DNA of 64,000 bases, taken from JAXGPX01 sp040766745. Its GTDB lineage: Bacteria > Bacillota > Sulfobacillia > Fermentithermobacillales > Fermentithermobacillaceae. Both the position numbers and the translations under genes were made by a program. The notes beneath the pieces are model-generated. The model ran no database searches. It saw only the letters and a list, made by a program, of their open reading frames with translations, and was not told the origin of the DNA. The stretch spans positions 496,001 through 560,000 of the forward strand of contig JAXGPX010000002.1 in the NCBI GenBank assembly GCA_040766745.1. The letters are read 5' to 3'. This document shows, piece after piece, positions 57,480 to 64,000 of the stretch. Each line of letters begins with the position of its first letter. Within the stretch, counting starts at the first letter, position 1.

Positions 57480-58142
57480 TTGGGTCAGAAAGTTCATCCA
57501 AAAGGGCTACGTGTTGGAGTGATATATAACTGGGATTCAAGGTGGTTTGCCAGAAAGGACTTTCCTGAGCTCCTCCTCGAAGATAAGTTGATACGGGATT
57601 TTATCAAAGATAGGTTGAGGCAGGCCGGGATTTCCAGAGTAGAGATCGAACGGAAACCCCAGGAGATTACCCTTATTGTGCACGCAGCAAGGCCTGGAAT
57701 GGTCATCGGGCGTGGAGGCACAGGTATTGAGGCCCTCCGCAAGGATATTGCCAAACTTACCGGTAAAAGGGTAAATATACACTGCCTTGAGGTGAAAAGC
57801 CCTGAGACAGATGCTCAGCTGGTAGCTGAGAATGTTGCCGATTCTATTTCGAGAAGAGTATCCTACAGAAGAGCTATGAGGCAGGTCATTGGCAGGGCTA
57901 TGAGATCCGGTGCCAAAGGTATAAAGATCAGGGCGTCCGGTCGCTTGCAGGGTGCTGAGATTGCACGAAGCGAGAGATCCGGAGAGGGAACCGTTCCTCT
58001 GCATACCCTGAGGGCCAATATTGACTACGGATTTGCAGAGGCTCATACAACCTATGGCCGTATCGGGATCAAAGTGTGGATTTATAAAGGTGATGTCCTC
58101 CCATCAAAATCTCAAACTCAAGCTGGTGAGGGAGGTAATTGA
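57480..58142 (+). CDS. rpsC: 30S ribosomal protein S3
   Basis: A 220-residue uS3 at the mRNA entry site. The KH domain is seen in VIGRGGTGIEALRKDI, preceded by the N-terminal MGQKVHPKGLRVGV. The C-terminal domain has GRLQGAEIARSE and TLRANIDYGFAEAHTTYG. TTG 57480 after AGGAGG, 9 bases. Confidence 0.97.
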   Translation: MGQKVHPKGLRVGVIYNWDSRWFARKDFPELLLEDKLIRDFIKDRLRQAGISRVEIERKPQEITLIVHAARPGMVIGRGGTGIEALRKDIAKLTGKRVNIHCLEVKSPETDAQLVAENVADSISRRVSYRRAMRQVIGRAMRSGAKGIKIRASGRLQGAEIARSERSGEGTVPLHTLRANIDYGFAEAHTTYGRIGIKVWIYKGDVLPSKSQTQAGEGGN

Positions 58143-58145
58143 GCT

Positions 58146-58610
58146 ATGTTGATGCCCAAACGTGTGAAGTTTCGGAAACAGCACAGGGGTAGAAGGACAG
58201 GCGAAGCCTCACGCGGAAGTGAAATATTTTATGGCGAGTTTGGACTTATGGCGCTGGAACCGGCCTGGATCACTGACAGGCAGATAGAAGCTGCCAGGGT
58301 GGCCCTTACCCGTTACATCAAGCGAGGCGGTAAGGTCTGGATCCGGATATTCCCGGATAAGCCTGTTACAAAGAAGCCTGCTGAAACCAGAATGGGCAGC
58401 GGCAAAGGAAATCCGGAGTATTGGGTGGCTGTAGTTAAGCCCGGACGCATCCTCTTTGAGATAGCAGGTGTTTCTGAAGAGGTAGCCAGAGGAGCTCTTA
58501 GGCTGGCAGCAACTAAACTGCCGATAAAGACAAAGTTCCAGAAACGTCCGGAAGTCATGGGTGCGTCACAGGAAAAGGCGGTGAAAGAAGATGAAAGTGC
58601 AGGAAATTAA
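58146..58610 (+). CDS. rplP: 50S ribosomal protein L16
   Basis: A 154-residue uL16 near the A-site tRNA elbow. Blocks are MLMPKRVKFRKQHRGRR, GEFGLMALEPAWITDRQIEA, and RMGSGKGNPEYWVAVVKPGR. It is about ten residues longer than usual at the C-terminus (GASQEKAVKEDESAGN), where it overlaps rpmC by 20 bases. ATG 58146 has GGAGG 10 bases upstream; ATG 58152 also possible. Confidence 0.96.
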   Translation: MLMPKRVKFRKQHRGRRTGEASRGSEIFYGEFGLMALEPAWITDRQIEAARVALTRYIKRGGKVWIRIFPDKPVTKKPAETRMGSGKGNPEYWVAVVKPGRILFEIAGVSEEVARGALRLAATKLPIKTKFQKRPEVMGASQEKAVKEDESAGN

Positions 58611-58800
58611 TAAGATGAGCGATAGAGATTTGGACAAAAAGCTTGCCGACCTCAAAGACGAACTTTTTAACCTGCGCTTTCAGCTGGCCACCGGGCAGCT
58701 AGATAATGTTATGAGGATACGCGAGGTTAAACGGTCTATAGCTCGAGTGAAGACTATTCAGCGCCAGAGAGAACTCGGAAGGCTTGCCCAGGAGGTTTAG
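58591..58800 (+). CDS. rpmC: 50S ribosomal protein L29
   Basis: A 69-residue uL29, two long helices next to L23. Blocks are MSDRDLDKKLADLKDELFNL and RFQLATGQLDN followed by IREVKRSIARVKTIQRQRE. ATG overlaps the rplP end. Confidence 0.96.
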   Translation: MKVQEINKMSDRDLDKKLADLKDELFNLRFQLATGQLDNVMRIREVKRSIARVKTIQRQRELGRLAQEV

Positions 58801-58803
58801 AGT

Positions 58804-59082
58804 ATGGAGCGTGCAAAGCGTAAGGAATTGATAGGGGTCGTGGTAAGCGACAAAATCGATAAGACCAGGGTTGTTGCAATTGAGACCTGGAAAGTCAGCC
58901 CGATCTATGGTAAAAGGATCAGGTCAACCCGAAAGGTACAGGCCCATGATGAAGACAATTCGGCATTCATAGGAGACAAAGTGCGTTTGCTCGAGACAAG
59001 GCCTTTGTCCAAACACAAAAGGTGGAGAATAGCCGAAGTTGTCGAGAAGTCCAAGGGCCAGGCAGGGGGTGACCGGACTTGA
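58804..59082 (+). CDS. rpsQ: 30S ribosomal protein S17
   Basis: A 92-residue uS17. Blocks are RKELIGVVVSDKIDKTRVV, YGKRIRSTRKVQAHDEDN and RLLETRPLSKHKRWRIAEVV. ATG after CAGGAGG; overlaps rplN by 4 bases. Confidence 0.96.
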   Translation: MERAKRKELIGVVVSDKIDKTRVVAIETWKVSPIYGKRIRSTRKVQAHDEDNSAFIGDKVRLLETRPLSKHKRWRIAEVVEKSKGQAGGDRT

Positions 59083-59447
59083 TTCAGCCGCAAAGCAGGT
59101 TGAAAGTAGCAGATAACACAGGCGCAAAAGAGATTATGTGCATTAAGATCCTCGGGAGTGGTTTTAGGCGCTATGCCTGCTTGGGTGATATTATTGTTGC
59201 TTCAGTAAAAGAGGCCACGCCCGGAGGCGTTGTCAAGAAGGGGCAGGTAGTGCGGGCGGTTGTTGTACGGACAAGTACAAATGTCAGGCGTCCCGACGGA
59301 ACCTATATCAAGTTCGATGATAATGCAGCCGTGATATTGAAAGATGCAACAGAGCCGCAGGGCACTCGTATTTTTGGGCCCGTGGCACGGGAACTTCGAG
59401 AGAAGCGCTTTACCAAGATTATTTCTCTGGCTCCCGAAGTCATTTAG
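59079..59447 (+). CDS. rplN: 50S ribosomal protein L14
   Basis: A 122-residue uL14, the usual length. Blocks are MIQPQSRLKVADNTGAKEIM, GDIIVASVKEATPGGVVKKG and RIFGPVARELREKRFTKIIS. TTG 59079 overlaps the rpsQ stop (TTGA), so it is translationally coupled. Confidence 0.97.
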   Translation: MIQPQSRLKVADNTGAKEIMCIKILGSGFRRYACLGDIIVASVKEATPGGVVKKGQVVRAVVVRTSTNVRRPDGTYIKFDDNAAVILKDATEPQGTRIFGPVARELREKRFTKIISLAPEVI

Positions 59448-59469
59448 CGCCTGGAAGGTGGTGGGTTCA

Positions 59470-59781
59470 GTGAATATACGCAAGGGCGATACGGTCCTGG
59501 TCATAAGTGGCAAGTACAAGGGTACAAAGGGTAAGGTTCTGCGGGCTATGCCCCGGGAAAACCGGTTGGTTGTTGAGAGAGTGAACCTTCACAAGAGGCA
59601 CCAAAGGCCCACCCAAGAGCTGCCGAAGGGTGGCATTATTGAGAAAGAGGGCCCGATTAACAGGTCAGCGGTTATGCTTTTGTGCCCGAAGTGTTCCAGG
59701 CCCACCAGGATTGGATTCAAAATAGCCGGTGACAACAAGTCTAGAGTTTGCGGAAAATGTGGCGAAGCCATTGACAAGTGA
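59470..59781 (+). CDS. rplX: 50S ribosomal protein L24
   Basis: A 103-residue uL24, an assembly initiator. It contains the KOW motif KGDTVLVISGKYKGTKGKVL and a C-terminal Cys4 zinc ribbon CPKCSRPTRIGFK with VCGKCGEAID. GTG 59470 after GGAAGGTGG; the frame opens far upstream inside rplN, which is not used. Confidence 0.95.
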   Translation: MNIRKGDTVLVISGKYKGTKGKVLRAMPRENRLVVERVNLHKRHQRPTQELPKGGIIEKEGPINRSAVMLLCPKCSRPTRIGFKIAGDNKSRVCGKCGEAIDK

Positions 59782-59792
59782 GGTCGAGGAAC

Positions 59793-60329
59793 GTGTCGCT
59801 TAGGGATTTATACCGTCAAGATGTAGTCCCCGCCATGATGAAGGAGTTCGGTTACGACAACCTTTTGCAGGTGCCGAAAATCGAGAAGGTAGTCATCAAC
59901 ATGGGAGTTGGCGAGGCTACCCAGAACGCAGATGCTCTGGAAGCCGCAGTTTCTGACCTTACAATAATATCCGGTCAGAGGCCTGTTATTACCAGGGCAA
60001 AGCGATCGATATCAGCCTTCAAAGTAAGAGCGGGTATGAACGTGGGATGCAAAGTTACTCTCAGGGGAGAGCGTATGTATGACTTTTTGGAGAAGCTCTT
60101 CAACGTAGTTCTTCCGCGAGTAAGAGACTTTCGTGGAGTGTCGCCTGACGGTTTTGACGGCAGGGGCAACTACTCTATGGGACTCAAAGAACAACTCATT
60201 TTCCCTGAGATCGAGTATGACAAGGTATCGAAGATACGTGGTATGAACATTACAGTTACCACAACGGCAAGGACCGATGAAGAGGGGCGCTACCTTCTCA
60301 AGTCTCTGGGTATGCCTTTCAGACAGTAA
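59793..60329 (+). CDS. rplE: 50S ribosomal protein L5
   Basis: A 178-residue uL5 that binds 5S rRNA and the P-site tRNA. Blocks are VPKIEKVVINMGVGEATQNA, QRPVITRAKRSISAFKVR and DFRGVSPDGFDGRGNYSMG. GTG 59793 is 8 bases after TGAGGT and gives the family N-terminus; GTG 59778 overlaps the rplX stop and lacks a site. Confidence 0.96.
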   Translation: MSLRDLYRQDVVPAMMKEFGYDNLLQVPKIEKVVINMGVGEATQNADALEAAVSDLTIISGQRPVITRAKRSISAFKVRAGMNVGCKVTLRGERMYDFLEKLFNVVLPRVRDFRGVSPDGFDGRGNYSMGLKEQLIFPEIEYDKVSKIRGMNITVTTTARTDEEGRYLLKSLGMPFRQ

Positions 60330-60341
60330 GGGGGAGATTTC

Positions 60342-60527
60342 TTGGCGACCAAAGCCAAAATGAATAAGGCGAAAGAGGAGCCGAAATTCTCGACGCAAAG
60401 AGTTAACAGGTGCAATATTTGCGGCAGGCCCCGTGCATATATGAGAAAGTTCGGCCTGTGCAGGCACTGTTTCAGGATGTTGGCTCATCGCGGAGAGATT
60501 CCTGGCGTGAAGAAGGCCAGCTGGTAG
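60342..60527 (+). CDS. rpsN: 30S ribosomal protein S14, zinc-binding type
   Basis: A 61-residue uS14 of the short zinc form (S14 type Z). Ligands are CNIC and CRHC, in RCNICGRPRAYMRKFGLCRH. TTG 60342 after GGGGGAGA. Confidence 0.96.
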   Translation: MATKAKMNKAKEEPKFSTQRVNRCNICGRPRAYMRKFGLCRHCFRMLAHRGEIPGVKKASW

Positions 60528-60541
60528 GAGGGAAATTATCG

Positions 60542-60937
60542 ATGACACATGATCCTATTGCAGATATGCTTACCAGACTCCGCAACGCCGGCATGGCAAA
60601 GCATGAGAAAGTGGAGATGCCTTTCTCTAAAAGCAAGGAGAGGATTCTGGCGGTCCTTAAGGAAGAGGGCTATATAAGGGACTACGAAGTTATTCAGGGA
60701 AAACCGTATTCACACCTAAGGGTGCATATGAAGTATGGCCCTGGAAAAACCCGTGCAATTACCGGAATCAAGCAGATCTCCAAACCCGGCCTTAGGGTTT
60801 ATGCCGGCAAAGAAGACATTCCGAGAGTCCTTGGAGGCCTGGGCGTTGCTGTCATCTCTACATCCAAAGGGATTATGGCTGACAGGTCAGCGCGCAAAGA
60901 AGGGCTTGGCGGAGAGGTAGTCTGTTACGTATGGTAG
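60542..60937 (+). CDS. rpsH: 30S ribosomal protein S8
   Basis: A 131-residue uS8, primary 16S binder. Blocks are MTHDPIADMLTRLRNAG, RAITGIKQISKPGLRVYAGK and the C-terminal ISTSKGIMADRSARKEGLGG. ATG 60542 after AGGAGGG; the frame is open upstream into rpsN. Confidence 0.97.
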   Translation: MTHDPIADMLTRLRNAGMAKHEKVEMPFSKSKERILAVLKEEGYIRDYEVIQGKPYSHLRVHMKYGPGKTRAITGIKQISKPGLRVYAGKEDIPRVLGGLGVAVISTSKGIMADRSARKEGLGGEVVCYVW

Positions 60938-60959
60938 GAAGGTACAGGAGGGTTTTTAC

Positions 60960-61496
60960 ATGTCGCGAATTGGAATAAAACCCATAAAAATACCCTCAGG
61001 GGTTACCGTAACAATAGACAATACATTGATCACGGTAAAGGGCCCTAAAGGGACATTAAGCAAAGAACTTCATCCAGATATGAAGATTTCCTTGGAGGCA
61101 GACTCTATCGAGGTGCAAAGGCCCTCAGACATCAAGAAGCATAAGTCTCTTCATGGGCTCACCCGTACCCTGGTCAATAACATGGTCGTCGGCGTGACTC
61201 AAGGCTACGAAAAAGCTTTGGAGATGTCCGGTGTTGGCTACCGTGCCTCAAAGTCCGGGGACAAGGTTGTGTTGAACCTGGGGTTCTCCAAGCCTTGTGA
61301 GATTGTACCTCCTAAGGGAGTTGAAATTGACGTACCTGCTCCCACCCAGGTCATCGTTCGCGGAATTGATAAGGAAGTTGTTGGCCAGATAGCAGCTGAT
61401 ATCCGAAGGCTGAGGCCTCCTGAGCCTTATCAAGGAACCGGAGTTAAGTATGTGGGAGAGACAATAAGACGCAAGGTTGTCAAGGGCGCCAAGTAG
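60960..61496 (+). CDS. rplF: 50S ribosomal protein L6
   Basis: A 178-residue uL6 with two repeated domains. Blocks are MSRIGIKPIKIPSGVTVTI, VKGPKGTLSKELHPDMKI, and RPPEPYQGTGVKYVGETIRR. ATG after AGGAGGG. Confidence 0.97.
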   Translation: MSRIGIKPIKIPSGVTVTIDNTLITVKGPKGTLSKELHPDMKISLEADSIEVQRPSDIKKHKSLHGLTRTLVNNMVVGVTQGYEKALEMSGVGYRASKSGDKVVLNLGFSKPCEIVPPKGVEIDVPAPTQVIVRGIDKEVVGQIAADIRRLRPPEPYQGTGVKYVGETIRRKVVKGAK

Positions 61497-61519
61497 CCTG
61501 CAGGGGAGGAAGACATTCG

Positions 61520-61885
61520 ATGGCTGTTAAGACCAAGGAGTATAAGAGAGCCAGGCGCCACCTTCGTGTAAGACGAAAAGTGGTGGGCGCGCCTGAGCGT
61601 CCAAGGTTGAACGTATTCAGAAGTTCAAACCATATTTACGCCCAGATAATTGATGATATAGCCCAGCGAACTCTAGTGTCGGCGTCTTCAGGTGAGCCGG
61701 CCTTCAGAGAGTCAGGTAAGTCCGGCGGCAATATTGACGGTGCCAGGTTTGTCGGAAACCTGTTAGCCAAAAGAGCTGTTGAAAAAGACATTACCAAGGT
61801 CGTTTTTGATAGAGGTGGCTACCTGTACCACGGAAGAGTGAAGGCCTTGGCAGAGGGTGCCAGAGAGGGCGGGTTGGATTTCTAA
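61520..61885 (+). CDS. rplR: 50S ribosomal protein L18
   Basis: A 121-residue uL18 that binds 5S rRNA. Blocks are RRHLRVRRKVVGAPERPRLN, VFRSSNHIYAQIIDD and VVFDRGGYLYHGRVKALAEG with AREGGLDF at the end. ATG after GGGAGGA. Confidence 0.97.
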   Translation: MAVKTKEYKRARRHLRVRRKVVGAPERPRLNVFRSSNHIYAQIIDDIAQRTLVSASSGEPAFRESGKSGGNIDGARFVGNLLAKRAVEKDITKVVFDRGGYLYHGRVKALAEGAREGGLDF

Positions 61886-61904
61886 TATGCGGGGTGATTA
61901 TTTG

Positions 61905-62462
61905 TTGGCAAGAGACGGTTCTACCAGGGATGGTTTCAGAGACCAACCTCAAGAAGAATTCAAGGACCATGTGGTTACTTTCGGCCCTGTATCCAAGACA
62001 GTGAAAGGTGGACGCAGGCGAAGTTTCAGGGCTCTTGTTGTGGTAGGAAACGGCAACGGCAAGGTTGGAGCCGGGTTGGGTAAGGCTCAAGACTTGACCG
62101 ATGCAATTAGAAAAGGCATAGACGATGCCAAGAAAAACCTTATAGAAGTGCCTATGAACGGGACAACTATTCCACATGACATCATAGGCAGGTTTGGCGC
62201 CGGGGAAGTGCTTTTGCGTCCGGCATCGGCAGGAACAGGCGTTATAGCAGGCCGCGGTGTTCGTCCGCTTATGGAGCTTGCAGGAATACAAGACGTATTG
62301 GCTAAGTCTCTTGGCTCTTCGAACCCTTATAACGTGGTATATGCAACTATCGATGCACTTAAAAACCTTCGCAGTGCTCGTGAAATAGCTGAAATCCGCG
62401 GAGTGGCCGGGAGAAGGGACAAAGGGGAAGAAGCGGAGGTCGTTTCTAATGGAATTGCATGA
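61905..62462 (+). CDS. rpsE: 30S ribosomal protein S5
   Basis: A 185-residue uS5 at the mRNA entry pore and decoding fidelity site. Blocks are VKGGRRRSFRALVVVGNGNG, KVGAGLGKAQD, GTTIPHDIIGRFGAGEV and GRGVRPLMELAGIQDVLAKS. N-terminus is about 20 residues longer than typical. TTG 61905 lies 7 bases after GGGGTGA; ATG 61887 is an alternative without a site. It overlaps rplO by 14 bases, with no rpmD between them. Confidence 0.94.
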   Translation: MARDGSTRDGFRDQPQEEFKDHVVTFGPVSKTVKGGRRRSFRALVVVGNGNGKVGAGLGKAQDLTDAIRKGIDDAKKNLIEVPMNGTTIPHDIIGRFGAGEVLLRPASAGTGVIAGRGVRPLMELAGIQDVLAKSLGSSNPYNVVYATIDALKNLRSAREIAEIRGVAGRRDKGEEAEVVSNGIA

Positions 62463-62892
62463 GATACTGCCACCGGTTCCGGGTTCAGTCAGAAAACCCC
62501 GAAGAAAGGGGCAGGGGCTGGGTTCCGGCCTGGGAAAAACTGCAGGGCGGGGACATAAGGGCCAGGGTTCAAGATCCGGAGGAACCAAGCCGCCTGGATT
62601 TGAAGGTGGCCAAACAAAGCTTGTAAGGCGCCTTCCCAAGAGGGGCTTCAAAAACATTTTTGGAGTTGCCTACGGAATTGTGAATTTGGCCGACATGGAC
62701 ATATTTGCGGCCGGCAGCGAGGTTGGCCCCAAGGAGCTAAGAGAGTCCGGGCTTGTTAGGAGAAATCGCAAATATGTCAAGATATTGGGCGAAGGCGAGA
62801 TCACTAAGGCTCTTACCGTCAAGGCACATGCATTTTCTGAATCTGCAAAGGAGAAAATCGAGGCCGCAGGCGGCAAAGCCGAGGTGATATAA
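62449..62892 (+). CDS. rplO: 50S ribosomal protein L15
   Basis: A 147-residue uL15. Blocks are RKGQGLGSGLGKTAGRGHKG, KPPGFEGGQTKLVRRLPKRG and ILGEGEITKALTVKAHAFS. ATG 62449 has GGAGGT about 9 bases upstream and overlaps the end of rpsE. In most Bacillota rpmD lies between rpsE and rplO; here the overlap leaves no room for it. Confidence 0.97.
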   Translation: MELHEILPPVPGSVRKPRRKGQGLGSGLGKTAGRGHKGQGSRSGGTKPPGFEGGQTKLVRRLPKRGFKNIFGVAYGIVNLADMDIFAAGSEVGPKELRESGLVRRNRKYVKILGEGEITKALTVKAHAFSESAKEKIEAAGGKAEVI

Positions 62893-64000
62893 ATGGTATC
62901 GACTCTCAGGAATGCCTGGCGCATCCCGGACCTTAGAAACAGAATACTGTATACAGTGGGTATGCTTATAGTTTTCAGGGCAGGAGTCGCAGTACCGGTA
63001 CCCGGAATAGTTCCTGAAGTGATTGCCGGGTTGTTTCAGCAAGGCACCTTGTTTTCATTCATGGACCTTTTTTCAGGTGGCGCTTTGAGGAACTATTCGG
63101 TATTTGCCATGAGCATTTATCCGTATATCAACAGTTCCATTATTATGCAGCTTCTCACCATGGTGATACCCAAGTGGGAAGAGATGTCCAAGGATGAGGA
63201 CGGAAGAGAGAAGCTTCAGGACTACACAAGGTATGGCACAGTGATTCTCGGGCTTATTCAAGCTACGGGAATGACTTTGGGTATTCGTGCCCAGGGAGCC
63301 CTTGTATCCACGTCCGTCTGGGTTCTTATTGAGGCTATCCTGAGCCTTGCTGCAGGTACTGCTTTCCTCATGTGGCTTGGAGAGCTCATAACTGAAAAAG
63401 GCATTGGCAACGGTATTTCCTTGTTTATCTTCGGAGGTATTGTATCGAGCATACCCAAGGAACTGGGAAGCCTTTACGTACTCTGGAAGATGGGGCAAAC
63501 CCAGTGGTACAATGTGCTGGCGCTTTTGGCCATAACCCTGGTGACCCTGGTTCTGGTTATATGGATCACTGAGGGCGAAAGGCGGGTGCCTGTCCAATAT
63601 TCAAAGAGAGTTGTTGGAAGAAAGATGATGGGTGGTTATTCAACCCATATTCCAATAAGGATAAATCAGGCAGGTGTGATTCCGGTAATCTTTGCATCTT
63701 CATTACTGGCCTTTCCAGCCACAATAGCATCGTTCATTCAGGCACCTTGGGCACGCCGGCTTGAATCTTTCTTTGATTATAGGCAGCCTTGGTACATGGT
63801 TATGTACGCTCTGTTAATATTTGGCTTTACTTTCTTCTATACGGCAATGGTATTCAACCCGTTGGACGTGGCCGACAATATGAGGAAATATGGCGGTTTC
63901 ATACCCGGTATTCGCCCGGGCAAGCCCACGGCTGATGTCCTATCCAAAGTGGTTAACAGGATTACCTTTGTAGGGGCCTTGTTCCTTGCCGTGATAGCCA
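62893..64000 (+). CDS. secY: Preprotein translocase subunit SecY (runs off the window end)
   Basis: The first 369 residues of the SecY channel; the frame is open to base 64000. It starts MVSTLRNAWRIPDLRNRILY. Visible blocks are FRAGVAVPVPGI, IYPYINSSIIMQLLTMVIP (plug/TM2-3 area), EKGIGNGISLFIFGGIVSSI, and the cytoplasmic loop RRVPVQYSKRVVGRKM with HIPIRINQAGVIPVIFA. At least eight hydrophobic segments are present. ATG 62893 directly follows rplO, with GAGGTGAT upstream. adk and map would be expected next. Confidence 0.97.
   Translation, partial: MVSTLRNAWRIPDLRNRILYTVGMLIVFRAGVAVPVPGIVPEVIAGLFQQGTLFSFMDLFSGGALRNYSVFAMSIYPYINSSIIMQLLTMVIPKWEEMSKDEDGREKLQDYTRYGTVILGLIQATGMTLGIRAQGALVSTSVWVLIEAILSLAAGTAFLMWLGELITEKGIGNGISLFIFGGIVSSIPKELGSLYVLWKMGQTQWYNVLALLAITLVTLVLVIWITEGERRVPVQYSKRVVGRKMMGGYSTHIPIRINQAGVIPVIFASSLLAFPATIASFIQAPWARRLESFFDYRQPWYMVMYALLIFGFTFFYTAMVFNPLDVADNMRKYGGFIPGIRPGKPTADVLSKVVNRITFVGALFLAVIA

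Overview
The window is a chromosomal core region of a spore-lineage member of the Bacillota (Firmicutes), most like deep-branching Clostridia or Limnochordia. The evidence is the gene order (lysS - rRNA operon - ctsR-mcsA-mcsB-clpC - radA - carD - PIN/TRAM - ispD/F - cysS - rlmB - sigH - rpmG-secE-nusG - rplKAJL - rpoBC - str operon - S10/spc operon), which follows the Bacillus subtilis chromosome arm. Further support comes from CtsR/McsAB, SigH and a SpoIID-domain protein, strong AGGAGG-type ribosome binding sites, and very frequent TTG and GTG starts. I cannot name the genus; the 16S gene at 1785-3320 is complete and would settle it.

Layout. 1-6700: lysS and a complete 16S-23S-5S operon with its own promoter, RNase III-type processing stems and terminator, and no spacer tRNAs. 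6741-13219: a loosely packed accessory stretch with a rubredoxin/ferredoxin-like fusion, a 690-base intergenic region carrying DnaA-box-like sites, an exported BsuPI-like protein, an EF-G paralogue, a SpoIID-domain protein and a thioredoxin reductase. 13315-19494: the CtsR heat-shock operon with a visible CtsR operator, then radA, whose ribosome binding site and start codon lie inside a long perfect hairpin. 19500-20554 (minus strand): a small conserved Cys-containing protein, tRNA-Ala(CGC) and CarD. 20703-27328: PIN/TRAM protein, IspDF fusion, cysS, thyX, rlmB, sigH, tRNA-Thr. 27497-32079: a CapA-like protein, and a divergent cassette of a TrmB-SCP2 fusion regulator with an ABC ATPase and ABC-2 permease behind a strong promoter and a repeat-rich operator. 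32116-37568: tRNA-Tyr, tRNA-fMet, tRNA-Thr, tuf1, rpmG, tRNA-Trp, secE, nusG, rplKAJL with an L10 leader attenuator. 37800-40991: asd-dapG-dapA (aspartate to diaminopimelate/lysine) inserted between rplL and rpoB. 41252-49384: rpoB, rpoC and a metallo-beta-lactamase-fold hydrolase. 49536-64000: L7Ae-like, rpsL, rpsG, fusA, tuf2 and the S10/spc cluster as far as a truncated secY.

Most of the window is transcription and translation machinery, much of it in long operons with overlapping or near-touching genes. I see no phage, transposon or CRISPR array. The most unusual points are the radA translation-site hairpin; a roughly 170-residue acidic/basic tail on RpoB; an Ala at the rifampicin-contact His position of RpoB together with Arg88 in S12 (predicted natural antibiotic insensitivity); an insertion splitting the ThyX signature motif; the TrmB-SCP2/ABC cassette with its operator; a four-cysteine insert in both EF-Tu copies; and the absence of rpmD (uL30) from the spc operon.
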